A DNA stretch of 13,671 bases from an uncultured Oribacterium sp. (GCA_934270345.1 CAKQPT010000044.1:1-13671); one strand, 5' to 3'; counted from the stretch's first letter, positions 1-6,540 are shown. Translations and numbers: made by a program. Notes: a model not told the origin generated them from the sequence alone.

Positions 1-33
1 TGCCTTTGTGGTATCATTCTTCTGGTAACTAAT

Positions 34-55
34 CTTAAGTTGACCTTGAGTTGAC
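34..55. repeat. 11-bp tandem direct repeat, two copies
   Basis: CTTAAGTTGAC (34-44) is followed directly by CTTGAGTTGAC (45-55), with one mismatch in eleven. One helical turn between copies is typical of direct-repeat sites for OmpR-family response regulators, but no regulator is encoded nearby and this could be chance. It lies six bases before a GGGGTCTGACCCC palindrome, and a comparable pairing occurs at 5295-5342. Confidence 0.5.
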
Positions 56-60
56 GACAT

Positions 61-75
61 TGGGGTCTGACCCCA
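61..75. repeat. GGGGTCNGACCCC palindrome, copy 1 (REP-like)
   Basis: TGGGGTC and GACCCCA form perfect 7-bp arms around a central T. The same core recurs at 5272-5284 (central T) and 5323-5335 (central A). From memory, GGGGTCAGACCCC-type palindromes are dispersed in many bacterial genomes, often near REP-associated tyrosine transposases; none is encoded here. It is not followed by a T-run, so I do not call it a terminator. Confidence 0.7.
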
Positions 76-142
76 TATCCCCCGGGTGATTAAAAAAGTG
101 CATATTTCACAATGTTTTAATGTCGGCATCTGTCAGATGATG

Positions 143-148
143 TATAAT
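143..148 (+). promoter_or_regulatory. -10 box upstream of the DUF2752 gene
   Basis: A perfect TATAAT sits about 50 bases before the start at 197, in a locally AT-rich stretch. The region about 17 bases upstream (near 120-126) has only a poor -35 match, so the promoter may be weak or activator-dependent. The nearest upstream repeat elements end at 75. Confidence 0.5.
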
Positions 149-196
149 AAAGTAGCAATCGTTTTCAAGTAAAGTACCGGAGGGTATCAAAGCGCC

Positions 197-595
197 ATGA
201 GACGTCGCTTAGAGGATCTGGGCGCAGTGGCGCTGATCGCACTGTTTTATATCGTGCTGGAGATGCTGTTCGGCATCGGCTGTCCGTTCAAATTTCTGAC
301 GGGCATCTCGGATGCGGGCTGCGGTATGAGCCGGGCCTGGATGGCGGTGCTGCGGGGCGACTTCCCGCGCGCCTTCTATTTCCATCCGCTGTGGCCGCTT
401 CCGCCGCTGGCGCTCGCCCTGTGGATGCTGCGGGAGCGGATCCCGAGGGTGCTTTACCGGGGACTCCTCGGACTGATGATCGCGGCCTTCCTCCTCGTGT
501 GGATCGCACGCTTCTTCATCCCAGGCCAGGACATCGTGGTGTTCGCGCCATGGAACGGCCTCGCGGGACGCCTTTTACGAAAGTTATGGACATAG
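197..595 (+). CDS. DUF2752 small membrane protein
   Basis: This 132-residue protein matches the DUF2752 pattern. There is a hydrophobic N-terminal helix (about 8-28), then GCPFKFLTGIS, a GCGMSRAW motif (about 42-49), an FHPLWPLPP turn, and two further hydrophobic segments (about 66-76 and 88-107). The family has no established biochemical function that I know of. Members usually carry a CPGCG motif before the MTRAW-like stretch. Here the first cysteine and proline are replaced, giving DAGCG, so a cysteine pair is lost. GGAGGG at 179-184 lies 12 bases before the ATG, a slightly long spacing. DUF2752 genes often sit beside zinc-ribbon or DUF4234 membrane proteins, as here. The gene ends 133 bases before the next start and no terminator is evident between, so co-transcription is possible. 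Confidence 0.85.
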   Translation: MRRRLEDLGAVALIALFYIVLEMLFGIGCPFKFLTGISDAGCGMSRAWMAVLRGDFPRAFYFHPLWPLPPLALALWMLRERIPRVLYRGLLGLMIAAFLLVWIARFFIPGQDIVVFAPWNGLAGRLLRKLWT

Positions 596-728
596 TGCCT
601 CGCTGTGCGACGGATGTGGATAGGATCGCCTCACGGGACGCCGACCGAGACGACTGAAACAGCCTCGCCGAACGATTGCCATGACCTGTATTTACAACAT
701 AGAAAGACACTCTTTCGGAGGTAACAGT

Positions 729-2384
729 ATGTTTTGTACGAATTGTGGACAGAAAATCGAAGACGGCATGAAGTTCTGCCCGAACTGCGGTCAGCCGGTG
801 GCACCGGAAACTGCAGACGCGGCCAATGCTTCTGCCCTCGGCACAGGTGATGCAACCGTGGCCAATGCCTCTGCCCTCGGCACAGAAGCCGCAGCCACGG
901 CCAATGCTTCTGCTCTCGGCACAGATGATGCAGCCGCGGAGACTGTGGAAACCGCTGCTGCGAGCACAGCCCCGGAAGACACGCCGGCAGCAGCCGATGT
1001 AGAAACTTCAGCGGAGAGTGCGCCGGCAGGGCCGATGGATGAAGCCTCTGCCGCACCGGCAGCAGACCCGGCGAGCGAGATGCCGGCAGACCCGGCGGCA
1101 GGAAGCACGACGGCAGAAACGCCGCTCGGCAACACGACGGAGCAGTATAAGCGCCGCCTCGAGGAGGGACACGCCGCGTCCGGTACCGAGGGGAATACCT
1201 CGGGTGCCGCGCAGCAGACGCCGCCACCGGTGAACCACGGTCCTGCCGTGAACGGCATCCCGTCCGAGCCGGACGGCAATGGCACGATCCGCACGGTCGG
1301 CCTCATCCTGCTGATCCTCACGGTGATGTTTGCCGTGCCGCAGATCTGGAGCACCATCGCTTCCTTCTTCCGCATCATCCAGAACCTGTTCAGCTTCAGC
1401 TATCACGGTTTCGTGAACCTCATATACAGCTTCCTGAACTTCATCCTGAACGTCGTGAAGCTCGCCGGCTACGGCTTCATCGGTGGCGGTATGTACCTCG
1501 TCTGGAAGAAGTGGTCCGATCGTGATGCTGAGCCGCTCCTCATGACCGTCATCGCCGGTGGCGTCATGCTCGTGCTTGAGGCCCTGCTCCGTGGCATCCT
1601 TTCCGCTCTTTTCCAGCGCTACTATGCGATCGGCAGCGCCAGCTGGGGCATCGGCTTTGCCATCCTCGCCATCGTGCTGCTCGTCGTGCTGATCACGCAG
1701 AAGCAGCTGAATCCATTCGCTGGTCTCGCTGGAAACTTTGCGGACGGACTTCGCCGCGACCTAGACCGCGTGACCGACCTCGCGCAGGAAAAGAACAGCG
1801 CTGCGAGGGCCACTGCATCTGACGCGAAGGAATATGGTGCTAAGGACGACAGCATTGGCGCACAGACCGGCACCGCAGACCACAGCGCAGCGGGTGTCAG
1901 CCATGGAAACGGAGGACCTGAGACCGCGGACGCCGACGGAAACTTCAACAGCTACTACCAGGCGAAGAGCCAGCAGGGCGGCGTGTACACCGGCCCGCTG
2001 AAGACGGATCGAAGCCTCGTGCTCTATATCCTGCTCGGCTTCCTGACCTGCGGCATCTACCAGCTGTATGTGTTCTACACCATCATGCGCGATGTGAATG
2101 TCGCCTGCGATGGGGACGGCAGACATACCCCGGGACTCCTCGAGTTCATCCTCTTCGGCATCCTGACCTGTGGCATCTACGACCTCTACTGGTTCTACAG
2201 TGTCGGCAACCGCCTCGCGGATAACGCGCCGCGCTACGGCCTCCACTTCCAGGAGAACGGCACCACGCTCCTCCTCTGGATGCTCATCGGCTCGCTGCTC
2301 TGTTTCATCGGAAGCTACGTCGGCATCTACTTCCTGCTGAATAACGTGAACGCCATCTGCAGTGCGTACAACCAGCAGCGGTAA
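729..2384 (+). CDS. Zinc-ribbon membrane protein with C-terminal DUF4234 domain
   Basis: The protein has 551 residues. I chose ATG 729 over an in-frame ATG at 681 because GGAGG (717-721) lies 7 bases upstream and the protein then begins directly with a zinc ribbon: CxxC pairs at C3/C6 and C17/C20. Residues 21 to about 180 are a disordered Ala/Thr/Pro/Glu-rich region containing three 13-residue repeats (32-70). Hydrophobic segments follow around 185-205, 225-258, 268-290 and 305-323. After a second polar linker, a DUF4234 domain runs about 427-548 with the duplicated LTCGIYxLYxFY motif. The function is unknown; zinc-ribbon/DUF4234 architecture is common in Clostridia and usually thought to be membrane-associated. 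The gene is closed by the terminator at 2403-2430. Domain recognition is confident, role is not. Confidence 0.9.
   Translation: MFCTNCGQKIEDGMKFCPNCGQPVAPETADAANASALGTGDATVANASALGTEAAATANASALGTDDAAAETVETAAASTAPEDTPAAADVETSAESAPAGPMDEASAAPAADPASEMPADPAAGSTTAETPLGNTTEQYKRRLEEGHAASGTEGNTSGAAQQTPPPVNHGPAVNGIPSEPDGNGTIRTVGLILLILTVMFAVPQIWSTIASFFRIIQNLFSFSYHGFVNLIYSFLNFILNVVKLAGYGFIGGGMYLVWKKWSDRDAEPLLMTVIAGGVMLVLEALLRGILSALFQRYYAIGSASWGIGFAILAIVLLVVLITQKQLNPFAGLAGNFADGLRRDLDRVTDLAQEKNSAARATASDAKEYGAKDDSIGAQTGTADHSAAGVSHGNGGPETADADGNFNSYYQAKSQQGGVYTGPLKTDRSLVLYILLGFLTCGIYQLYVFYTIMRDVNVACDGDGRHTPGLLEFILFGILTCGIYDLYWFYSVGNRLADNAPRYGLHFQENGTTLLLWMLIGSLLCFIGSYVGIYFLLNNVNAICSAYNQQR
822..938 (+). repeat. 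Three in-frame 39-bp tandem repeats
   Basis: Units start at 822, 861 and 900 and encode 13-residue copies beginning ANASALGT (residues 32-44, 45-57, 58-70 of the zinc-ribbon protein). The first 24 bases of each unit are nearly identical and the last 15 diverge. The period is an exact multiple of three and keeps the reading frame, consistent with expansion of a disordered linker by slippage or recombination. Confidence 0.9.
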
Positions 2385-2402
2385 TTCATTTTGGATTTCA
2401 TC

Positions 2403-2430
2403 GCCCTCCGCCATGTGCGGAGGGCTTTTT
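2403..2430 (+). terminator. Rho-independent terminator after the zinc-ribbon gene
   Basis: GCCCTCCGC (2403-2411) and GCGGAGGGC (2417-2425) form a perfect 9-bp GC-rich stem with a 5-base loop, followed directly by TTTTT (2426-2430). It begins 19 bases after the stop codon and separates the first gene pair from the redox module. Confidence 0.95.
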
Positions 2431-2455
2431 GTTCACAGAGTTTTCATGGCTGTCA

Positions 2456-2464
2456 TGGTATAAT
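2456..2464 (+). promoter_or_regulatory. Extended -10 promoter for the redox module
   Basis: TGGTATAAT contains both the TGn extension and a perfect TATAAT (2459-2464), 34 bases before the GTG start at 2498. No good -35 box exists at 16-18 bp spacing (TTCACA at 2432-2437 is too far), which is acceptable for an extended -10 promoter. It lies just downstream of the terminator ending at 2430, as expected for a new transcription unit. Confidence 0.7.
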
Positions 2465-2497
2465 AGAAAACAGGTTTTTTATGGAAGGGAGTACATC

Positions 2498-2644
2498 GTG
2501 TTTAGAATAAAGAAATCTGTGCTGCAGCTCGCGCTGCTCGTCGTCGGCGTCGTGATGCTGAGCTTCGGCGCGTTGCGTGGTGAAGCGGATACCGTTCTCG
2601 CGAAGGCGATTCGATTATGTCTGGAGTGTGTCGGCATTGGATAA
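2498..2644 (+). CDS. CD1871A-like CXXC-motif membrane microprotein
   Basis: This 48-residue protein consists of a short basic N-terminus (FRIKKS), one transmembrane helix (about 8-27), an RGEADTVLxKAI-type segment, and a C-terminal CLECVGIG containing a CxxC pair. The pattern matches the small clostridial family named after C. difficile CD1871A, which I recognise from its GALRGE and CLECVGIG signatures. I chose GTG 2498 because GGAAGGGA (2483-2490) precedes it by 7 bases; an in-frame ATG at 2429 lies inside the terminator and upstream of the -10 box, so it cannot be the start. Only 10 bases separate its stop from the next gene. The dithiol near the membrane suggests a thiol-redox or metal-binding role with the downstream 4Fe-4S protein, but its function is not established. 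Confidence 0.85.
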   Translation: MFRIKKSVLQLALLVVGVVMLSFGALRGEADTVLAKAIRLCLECVGIG

Positions 2645-2654
2645 GAAAGAATAT

Positions 2655-3680
2655 ATGAACGAATATCCGCATGCCGGCGGCGCGGCCCAGCGCTTCGAAG
2701 ATCAGTTGATCGACCGGCATGCGACGAAATCAGAACAGTCGGCAGAACAGCGTGCGACGGAGAAGCCAGGTCAGGCAACTGGGAAAAACAGCTTTTCGCG
2801 CCTTATCAGCCGTTTCCGCGGCTGGATCCAGGCGGCAGCGACCCTGCTCACGAACCTGCACCTGCCGAATTTCCGGACGGGGCGCATCTACCAGGGGCAG
2901 GGCAAGATCGTCTGCGTCCCGGGCCTCAATTGCTATTCCTGCCCGGCGGCGTCCGGCGCGTGCCCGATCGGTGCCTTCCAGGCCGTGGTCGGCTCGTCGA
3001 GCTTCCGCTTCTCCTACTACATCACCGGCTTCCTGATCCTCCTCGGCGTGCTGCTCGGCCGCTTCATCTGCGGCTTCCTGTGCCCGTTCGGCTGGTTTCA
3101 GGAGCTGCTGCACAAGCTTCCGGGGAAGAAGCTCTCCACGAAGAAGCTGAAGCCGCTCACGTACATGAAGTACCTCGTGCTGATCCTCATGGTGGTGCTG
3201 CTCCCGGCCTTCGCGGTCGACGAGCTCGGCATGGGCGATCCGTTTTTCTGCAAGTACCTCTGCCCGCAGGGCGTACTCGAGGGCGCGATTCCACTCTCGC
3301 TGGCCAACGCCGGCATCCGCTCGGCACTCGGTCCGCTTTTTCGCTGGAAGCTGCTCATCCTGCTCGTAGTTGTCGTCCTGAGCATCCTCATCTACCGCCC
3401 GTTCTGCAAGTGGCTCTGTCCGCTCGGGGCCTTCTACGCACTCATGAACCGCGTGTCGCTGCTTACAATCGAGGCCAATGCTGAGACCTGCATTTCCTGC
3501 GGGAAGTGCGCGAAAGCCTGCGAGATGGACGTCGACATCCTGAAGTCACCGAACCACGCGGAGTGCATCCGCTGCGGCAAGTGCATCAGCGCCTGCCCGA
3601 CCGACGCGCTCCACTTCCGCTATGGCTTCGGCGAGCGGAAGGGCATTTCGCCATCGGAAACACAGGAAATGGCGAGGTGA
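2655..3680 (+). CDS. NapH-like membrane 4Fe-4S polyferredoxin
   Basis: The protein has 341 residues. Cysteines 87/93/96/103 lie before the first membrane helix (about 118-136). CGFLCP (C139/C143), CKYLCP (C199/C203) and CKWLCP (C251/C255) alternate with helices at about 172-190 and 231-248. Two ferredoxin-type CxxCxxCxxxC clusters follow (279/282/285/289 and 304/307/310/314). This is the NapH/MauN-like organisation of membrane proteins passing electrons between cytoplasmic ferredoxin clusters and the far side of the membrane. ATG 2655 is preferred, though its upstream AAGAAAGA is a weak ribosome site and translation may be coupled to the CXXC gene ending at 2644. A longer in-frame start at 2577 would overlap that gene. 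With the CXXC protein and the TlpA lipoprotein it likely forms a transmembrane thiol-reduction route; that is inference from family and neighbours. Confidence 0.88.
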   Translation: MNEYPHAGGAAQRFEDQLIDRHATKSEQSAEQRATEKPGQATGKNSFSRLISRFRGWIQAAATLLTNLHLPNFRTGRIYQGQGKIVCVPGLNCYSCPAASGACPIGAFQAVVGSSSFRFSYYITGFLILLGVLLGRFICGFLCPFGWFQELLHKLPGKKLSTKKLKPLTYMKYLVLILMVVLLPAFAVDELGMGDPFFCKYLCPQGVLEGAIPLSLANAGIRSALGPLFRWKLLILLVVVVLSILIYRPFCKWLCPLGAFYALMNRVSLLTIEANAETCISCGKCAKACEMDVDILKSPNHAECIRCGKCISACPTDALHFRYGFGERKGISPSETQEMAR

Positions 3681-3687
3681 GAAGCGC

Positions 3688-3774
3688 ATGCATGCTAAAC
3701 CGAAACTGGAAACAAATGGAGCTCTGAAGGCTGAACCGAAAAGGGACAGCAAAGAACTGAGACCGGATGTGTGA
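3688..3774 (+). CDS. Possible 28-residue basic microprotein
   Basis: An uninterrupted ORF begins at ATG 3688, preceded by GAGGTGA (3674-3680), a good ribosome site that overlaps the stop of the 4Fe-4S gene. It encodes a Lys/Glu/Pro-rich peptide made of two imperfect units, AKPKLETNGALK and AEPKRDSKELRP. I recognise no family. It could be a degenerate gene tail or noncoding. The well-placed ribosome site is the main argument for translation. Confidence 0.3.
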   Translation: MHAKPKLETNGALKAEPKRDSKELRPDV

Positions 3775-3777
3775 TGA

Positions 3778-3972
3778 ATGCTTACACAAAAGTGGATACT
3801 TCGGGAAATTCACATTGCCAGTCAACGTAAATCAACGCAAAATAAGGCTTTTCGTCGAAATAGCATTGCCGTAAATTTACAAATATGGGCGTTTCGAAAA
3901 AACAGCATTGCCAGAAATTTACAAAGAGAAGCTTTCTCGGAAAACAGCATTGCCTGGAAAACAGGTTTTTAA
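3778..3972 (+). CDS. Possible 64-residue repeat peptide in AT-rich DNA
   Basis: This ORF starts 3 bases after the stop of the preceding 28-codon ORF but has no convincing ribosome site. It translates to a basic protein with four repeat units: a degenerate first copy (ILREIHIASQ...), then AFRRNSIAVNLQIW, AFRKNSIARNLQRE and AFSENSIAWKTGF. The units are spaced 51, 42 and 42 bases apart, all multiples of three. Base composition is far more AT-rich than the neighbouring genes. It may be a real peptide, a relic, or simply noncoding repeats that happen to stay open. I recognise no family. Confidence 0.25.
   Translation: MLTQKWILREIHIASQRKSTQNKAFRRNSIAVNLQIWAFRKNSIARNLQREAFSENSIAWKTGF
3797..3960. 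repeat. Degenerate AT-rich tandem array around AGCATTGCC
   Basis: CATTGCC recurs at 3813, 3864, 3906 and 3948. The flanking sequence is partly conserved: a TTTCG/GGAAA stretch before it and AAATTTAC after it in two units. A diverged fifth unit, AGCATTATTTT, follows at 3999. GTAAATTTAC at 3871-3880 is itself a perfect palindrome. The array fills most of the 445-bp gap between the 4Fe-4S gene and the lipoprotein gene. Confidence 0.75.
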
Positions 3973-4073
3973 CACAAAATGCAGATTTTCATGGAATTAG
4001 CATTATTTTCCGACAATGCTGAATTCTGAAAAAACGATCTACTGTGAAAATAAGTAATGTAGATTTTGAGAAA

Positions 4074-4093
4074 GGGCTTGTTTGTGAAAGCCC
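4074..4093. other. Leader stem-loop before the thioredoxin lipoprotein gene
   Basis: GGGCTT (4074-4079) and AAGCCC (4088-4093) form a 6-bp stem with an 8-base loop, 32 bases before the ATG at 4126. There is no T-run on the + strand, so it is not a terminator in the direction of the genes. On the - strand it is followed by TTTCTC, but no minus-strand gene needs a terminator here. It could be a leader element or chance; no clear -10 box is visible between the repeat array and the gene. Confidence 0.35.
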
Positions 4094-4125
4094 AAAATAT
4101 GAAAGATAGGAAGAAATAAAAAATA

Positions 4126-5259
4126 ATGAAAAAATCAAAGATCACGAAATTTTCGACTGATTTCCTTGCGATTACGCTAGCCTTGAGCTTGACGGCATGT
4201 GGTGGCGCGAATACGAAGAGTGCGGAGACCGGCGCTGCGGCTGAAACGACTGCGGCGGCGGGTGCAGACAGTGCCGGCGGCAGCATTGGCGAAGGAAATG
4301 GCGATGCCAGCTTCGGCACTAGAAATGCGGCGGACCTCGCGACGCTGATGGCGGAGGAGCCGGGGGATGCCCGCGCGGCGGCGGAGCTCTACCAGGCGCT
4401 GATGGCACAGGAAAACGACATCCTCGCCGAGGACAGCGCACTCTGGGAGAAGGTGTTCCTTTCCATCGACAAGGATAGTCAGACGCTCGATGAGGGCGCG
4501 GATTACGGCGACTACCTCCTGAAGGCGATCGACGGCGCGAAGGAACAGTTCTCGGCGGATGAGCTCGCGCGCCTGAACGCGGCAGCGGAGAAGATCAAGA
4601 AAATCGAGGGAAAGCTCAGCGCACTCGAGGAGAAGTATCCGGACTGTGCCACCCAGCCGGATGACAGCGTAAGCGCCGGTGCCGCAGGTGCGACAGGAGA
4701 CAGCATAAGTGCCGGTACTGCTGGCATAACAGGCGGCAACGCGAACGCCGGAGGCAGCGACAGTGTAAACGCGGCGGCAGCCGGGATGACGAGCGACAGC
4801 AGTGTGGACGCCTTCCCGAGCTTCGAGGGCCAGGACCTCGACGGCAACCCGGTCGACAGCGCGACGCTTTTCTCAAACAACGCCGTCACTGTCGTCAACT
4901 TCTGGTTCACCACATGTAAGCCTTGCGTCGGCGAGCTGCCGGATCTCGAGGCGCTCCATCAGGAGCTCGCGAAGAAGGGCGGTGCCGTGATCGGCATCAA
5001 TGCCTTCACCCTCGACGGCAGCACGAAGGACACGAACGAAGCGAAGTCCGTCCTCGAGCAGCAGGGCGTGACCTATCCGAACATCTGGTTCGCCTCGAAC
5101 AGCGATGCCGGCCTCTTCACCGCTGGCCTCTACGCCTTCCCGACCACCTACGTCGTCGACCGGAACGGCCGCATCGTCGGCGACCCGATCGTCGGTGCAA
5201 TCTCCTCCGACGCACAGATGAAGAAGCTGAACGCCCTCATCGACCAGGCCCTGTCTTAA
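4126..5259 (+). CDS. TlpA-like thioredoxin-fold lipoprotein
   Basis: The protein has 377 residues. A basic N-terminus and hydrophobic stretch lead to the lipobox LTAC (Cys25), so it is predicted to be lipid-anchored outside the membrane. Residues 67-175 are charged and helical, containing LATLMAEEPGDARAAAELYQ. Residues 176-228 are a Gly/Ala/Ser low-complexity linker. The thioredoxin domain (about 229-377) has the TlpA/ResA signature VVNFWFTTCKPC, with redox cysteines C264 and C267, and a cis-proline loop AFPTTY (P339). Such proteins reduce disulfides in extracytoplasmic partners. It lies 445 bases after the 4Fe-4S membrane gene; family associations suggest that protein and the CXXC protein supply its electrons. 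AGGAAG (4108-4113) is the likely ribosome site. Thiol-redox identity is firm; electron source and target are inferred. Confidence 0.9.
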   Translation: MKKSKITKFSTDFLAITLALSLTACGGANTKSAETGAAAETTAAAGADSAGGSIGEGNGDASFGTRNAADLATLMAEEPGDARAAAELYQALMAQENDILAEDSALWEKVFLSIDKDSQTLDEGADYGDYLLKAIDGAKEQFSADELARLNAAAEKIKKIEGKLSALEEKYPDCATQPDDSVSAGAAGATGDSISAGTAGITGGNANAGGSDSVNAAAAGMTSDSSVDAFPSFEGQDLDGNPVDSATLFSNNAVTVVNFWFTTCKPCVGELPDLEALHQELAKKGGAVIGINAFTLDGSTKDTNEAKSVLEQQGVTYPNIWFASNSDAGLFTAGLYAFPTTYVVDRNGRIVGDPIVGAISSDAQMKKLNALIDQALS

Positions 5260-5270
5260 GAATTTCGTAA

Positions 5271-5295
5271 GGGGGTCTGACCCCATTAAATTTTT
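5271..5295 (+). terminator. GGGGTCNGACCCC palindrome, copy 2, possibly acting as terminator
   Basis: GGGGTCTGACCCC (core 5272-5284) is followed by ATTAAATTTTT (5285-5295), so the hairpin plus T-run could terminate the lipoprotein transcript, whose stop codon is 12 bases upstream. The stem is short and the T-run starts several bases late, so strength is uncertain. The core is identical to copy 1 at 62-74. Confidence 0.5.
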
Positions 5296-5316
5296 CTAAA
5301 CAGAATCTAAACAGAA
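5295..5316. repeat. Perfect 11-bp tandem direct repeat
   Basis: TCTAAACAGAA occurs at 5295-5305 and again at 5306-5316 without mismatch. It lies exactly between two GGGGTCNGACCCC palindromes and 40 bases before the nucleosidase start. The CTAAACA-N4-CTAAACA spacing of one helical turn resembles direct-repeat sites for OmpR-family regulators, but no regulator is identified. Confidence 0.6.
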
Positions 5317-5342
5317 GTTTATGGGGTCAGACCCCATAAACT
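5316..5342. repeat. 27-nt perfect palindrome containing GGGGTCAGACCCC, copy 3
   Basis: The left arm AGTTTATGGGGTC (5316-5328) and right arm GACCCCATAAACT (5330-5342) are exact reverse complements around a central A (5329). The core is copy 1 and copy 2 in inverted orientation. The element ends one base before GAAGGGA, the ribosome site of the nucleosidase gene, so folded RNA could affect its translation. Confidence 0.85.
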
Positions 5343-5355
5343 GAAGGGACGCAAC

Positions 5356-6522
5356 ATGATTCACATTTTCACCGCACTTTATCCGGAGGCGAAGCCGCTG
5401 ATTCAGGCGCTCAGCCTGAAAAAACGCGCTGCCCAGACGCACTACCAGCAGTTCCTCTCCGAGGAGGGGGACCTCAGTCTGACCATCACCGGTGTGGGGC
5501 CAATGCAGGCGGCCGCTGTGACGGCCTCGGTCCTCACGGATTTCGACGCCGGTGCGTCGGATCAGCTCCTCTCGCTTGGCACCGCGGCTCGACTGACACA
5601 GCACGAATATTCAGAACGAAACGAAGATCCACGGGCGCAGACGGAAAGCCCTGTAACGGCAGAAGCAGCGCGTAAGGATATTTCGGATGAACGAGCGGAA
5701 AGAACTGCGTCGATGTATCACATCCATCGAATCACGGACGCTGCAACGAAGCGGGATTTCTATCCGGATATGCTTCTGAACACAGATCTTCCGGAGGCTT
5801 CGCTGATCACCGGCGCGCGGCTCCTCACGACGCAGGACACGTGGGCGCAGGTGGATGCGCAGCGGGGTGAGAAATTTCGGCGGGGCACGACGGACGATGC
5901 AGCACCGGGCACGCTCGCGAACCGTCTCTCTGCGCCGCTGCTCTACGACATGGAGGCCGCCGCGGTCTATCAGGCGGCGTCGATGTTTCTCGGACCGCAT
6001 CAGATGAACTTCCTGCGCATCGTGACCGACGATGGGCTGACGCAGGAAGAGATGGAAACCGGAATGACCGTGCGTACGGTAACAAATGCAGCGTCCGGAA
6101 CCGAGTCGAAGCCGGCAGTAGGCACGGAAGCGTCCGCCCATCGCTCTCTCGCCGCGCATGTGACCGACTGCGTCGAGCAGCAGGTGGATACCATCGTCGC
6201 GGTGGTGGATAAGCTCCGCGCGCTGACGGCAGCGGAGGCCGCCGGGCACCAGGTGCTCACGGAAAACGAGCAGAAGCTGGTGGATAAACTCATCGCCGAT
6301 GCGCATTTTTCGAAGGTGATGGCGGATGAATGTGTACAGCTCATCCGTTACGCGGCGCTCAGTGAGCTTGACTGGCAGCAGCCGATCGCGACACTCTACG
6401 CGGAGGGCCTCGTGCCGACCCGCGATAAGCGCGCCGGGAAGATCATCCTGGAGCGGCACCTCAGGGTGCGCATCCTCGATGATCGCTGTAAAAGGGATAC
6501 ATCCGCAGGCATGAAAGCGTGA
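5356..6522 (+). CDS. MTA/SAH nucleosidase-like (PNP/UDP superfamily) protein with extra domain
   Basis: The protein has 388 residues; typical MTA/SAH nucleosidases have about 230. The fold is visible: TALYPEAKPL at the N-terminus (E11 matching the first catalytic acid position), TGVGPMQAA (45-53), LLSLGTAARL (71-80), YDMEAAAVYQ (197-206, ribose-binding E199) and RIVTDDG (221-227, likely catalytic Asp 225 or 226). Such enzymes cleave the glycosidic bond of purine nucleosides. An Arg/Glu/Ala-rich insert (about 84-120) interrupts the core. Residues about 255-388 form an additional helical region (AAHVTDCVEQQVDTIVAVVD onward) that I do not recognise. GAAGGGA (5343-5349) gives a well-spaced start. 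It precedes the radical SAM and SDR genes in probable operon order. The substrate is unknown; in this context it may be a modified or damaged nucleoside. Confidence 0.8.
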   Translation: MIHIFTALYPEAKPLIQALSLKKRAAQTHYQQFLSEEGDLSLTITGVGPMQAAAVTASVLTDFDAGASDQLLSLGTAARLTQHEYSERNEDPRAQTESPVTAEAARKDISDERAERTASMYHIHRITDAATKRDFYPDMLLNTDLPEASLITGARLLTTQDTWAQVDAQRGEKFRRGTTDDAAPGTLANRLSAPLLYDMEAAAVYQAASMFLGPHQMNFLRIVTDDGLTQEEMETGMTVRTVTNAASGTESKPAVGTEASAHRSLAAHVTDCVEQQVDTIVAVVDKLRALTAAEAAGHQVLTENEQKLVDKLIADAHFSKVMADECVQLIRYAALSELDWQQPIATLYAEGLVPTRDKRAGKIILERHLRVRILDDRCKRDTSAGMKA

Positions 6523-6540
6523 AGGGCAAGTGATCTCAGG

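Noticed and set aside
34..55. CtsR operator
   Set aside because: The GTTGACC/GTTGACG heptads are spaced by 4 bp rather than 3 and differ from the TTTGACC consensus; no heat-shock gene follows directly.
559..642. Direct repeat of CCTCRCGGGACGCC at 559-572 and 629-642
   Set aside because: Only 13 of 14 bases match, in GC-rich DNA, one copy coding and one not, with no structure or further copies to support meaning.
681..728. Upstream ATG at 681 as the start of the zinc-ribbon protein
   Set aside because: It has no ribosome site; GGAGG is correctly spaced for ATG 729, after which the zinc ribbon begins at once.
3797..4020. CRISPR-like array
   Set aside because: The repeated block is short and degenerate, the intervening sequences resemble each other rather than being unique, spacing is irregular (51/42/42), and no cas gene is present.
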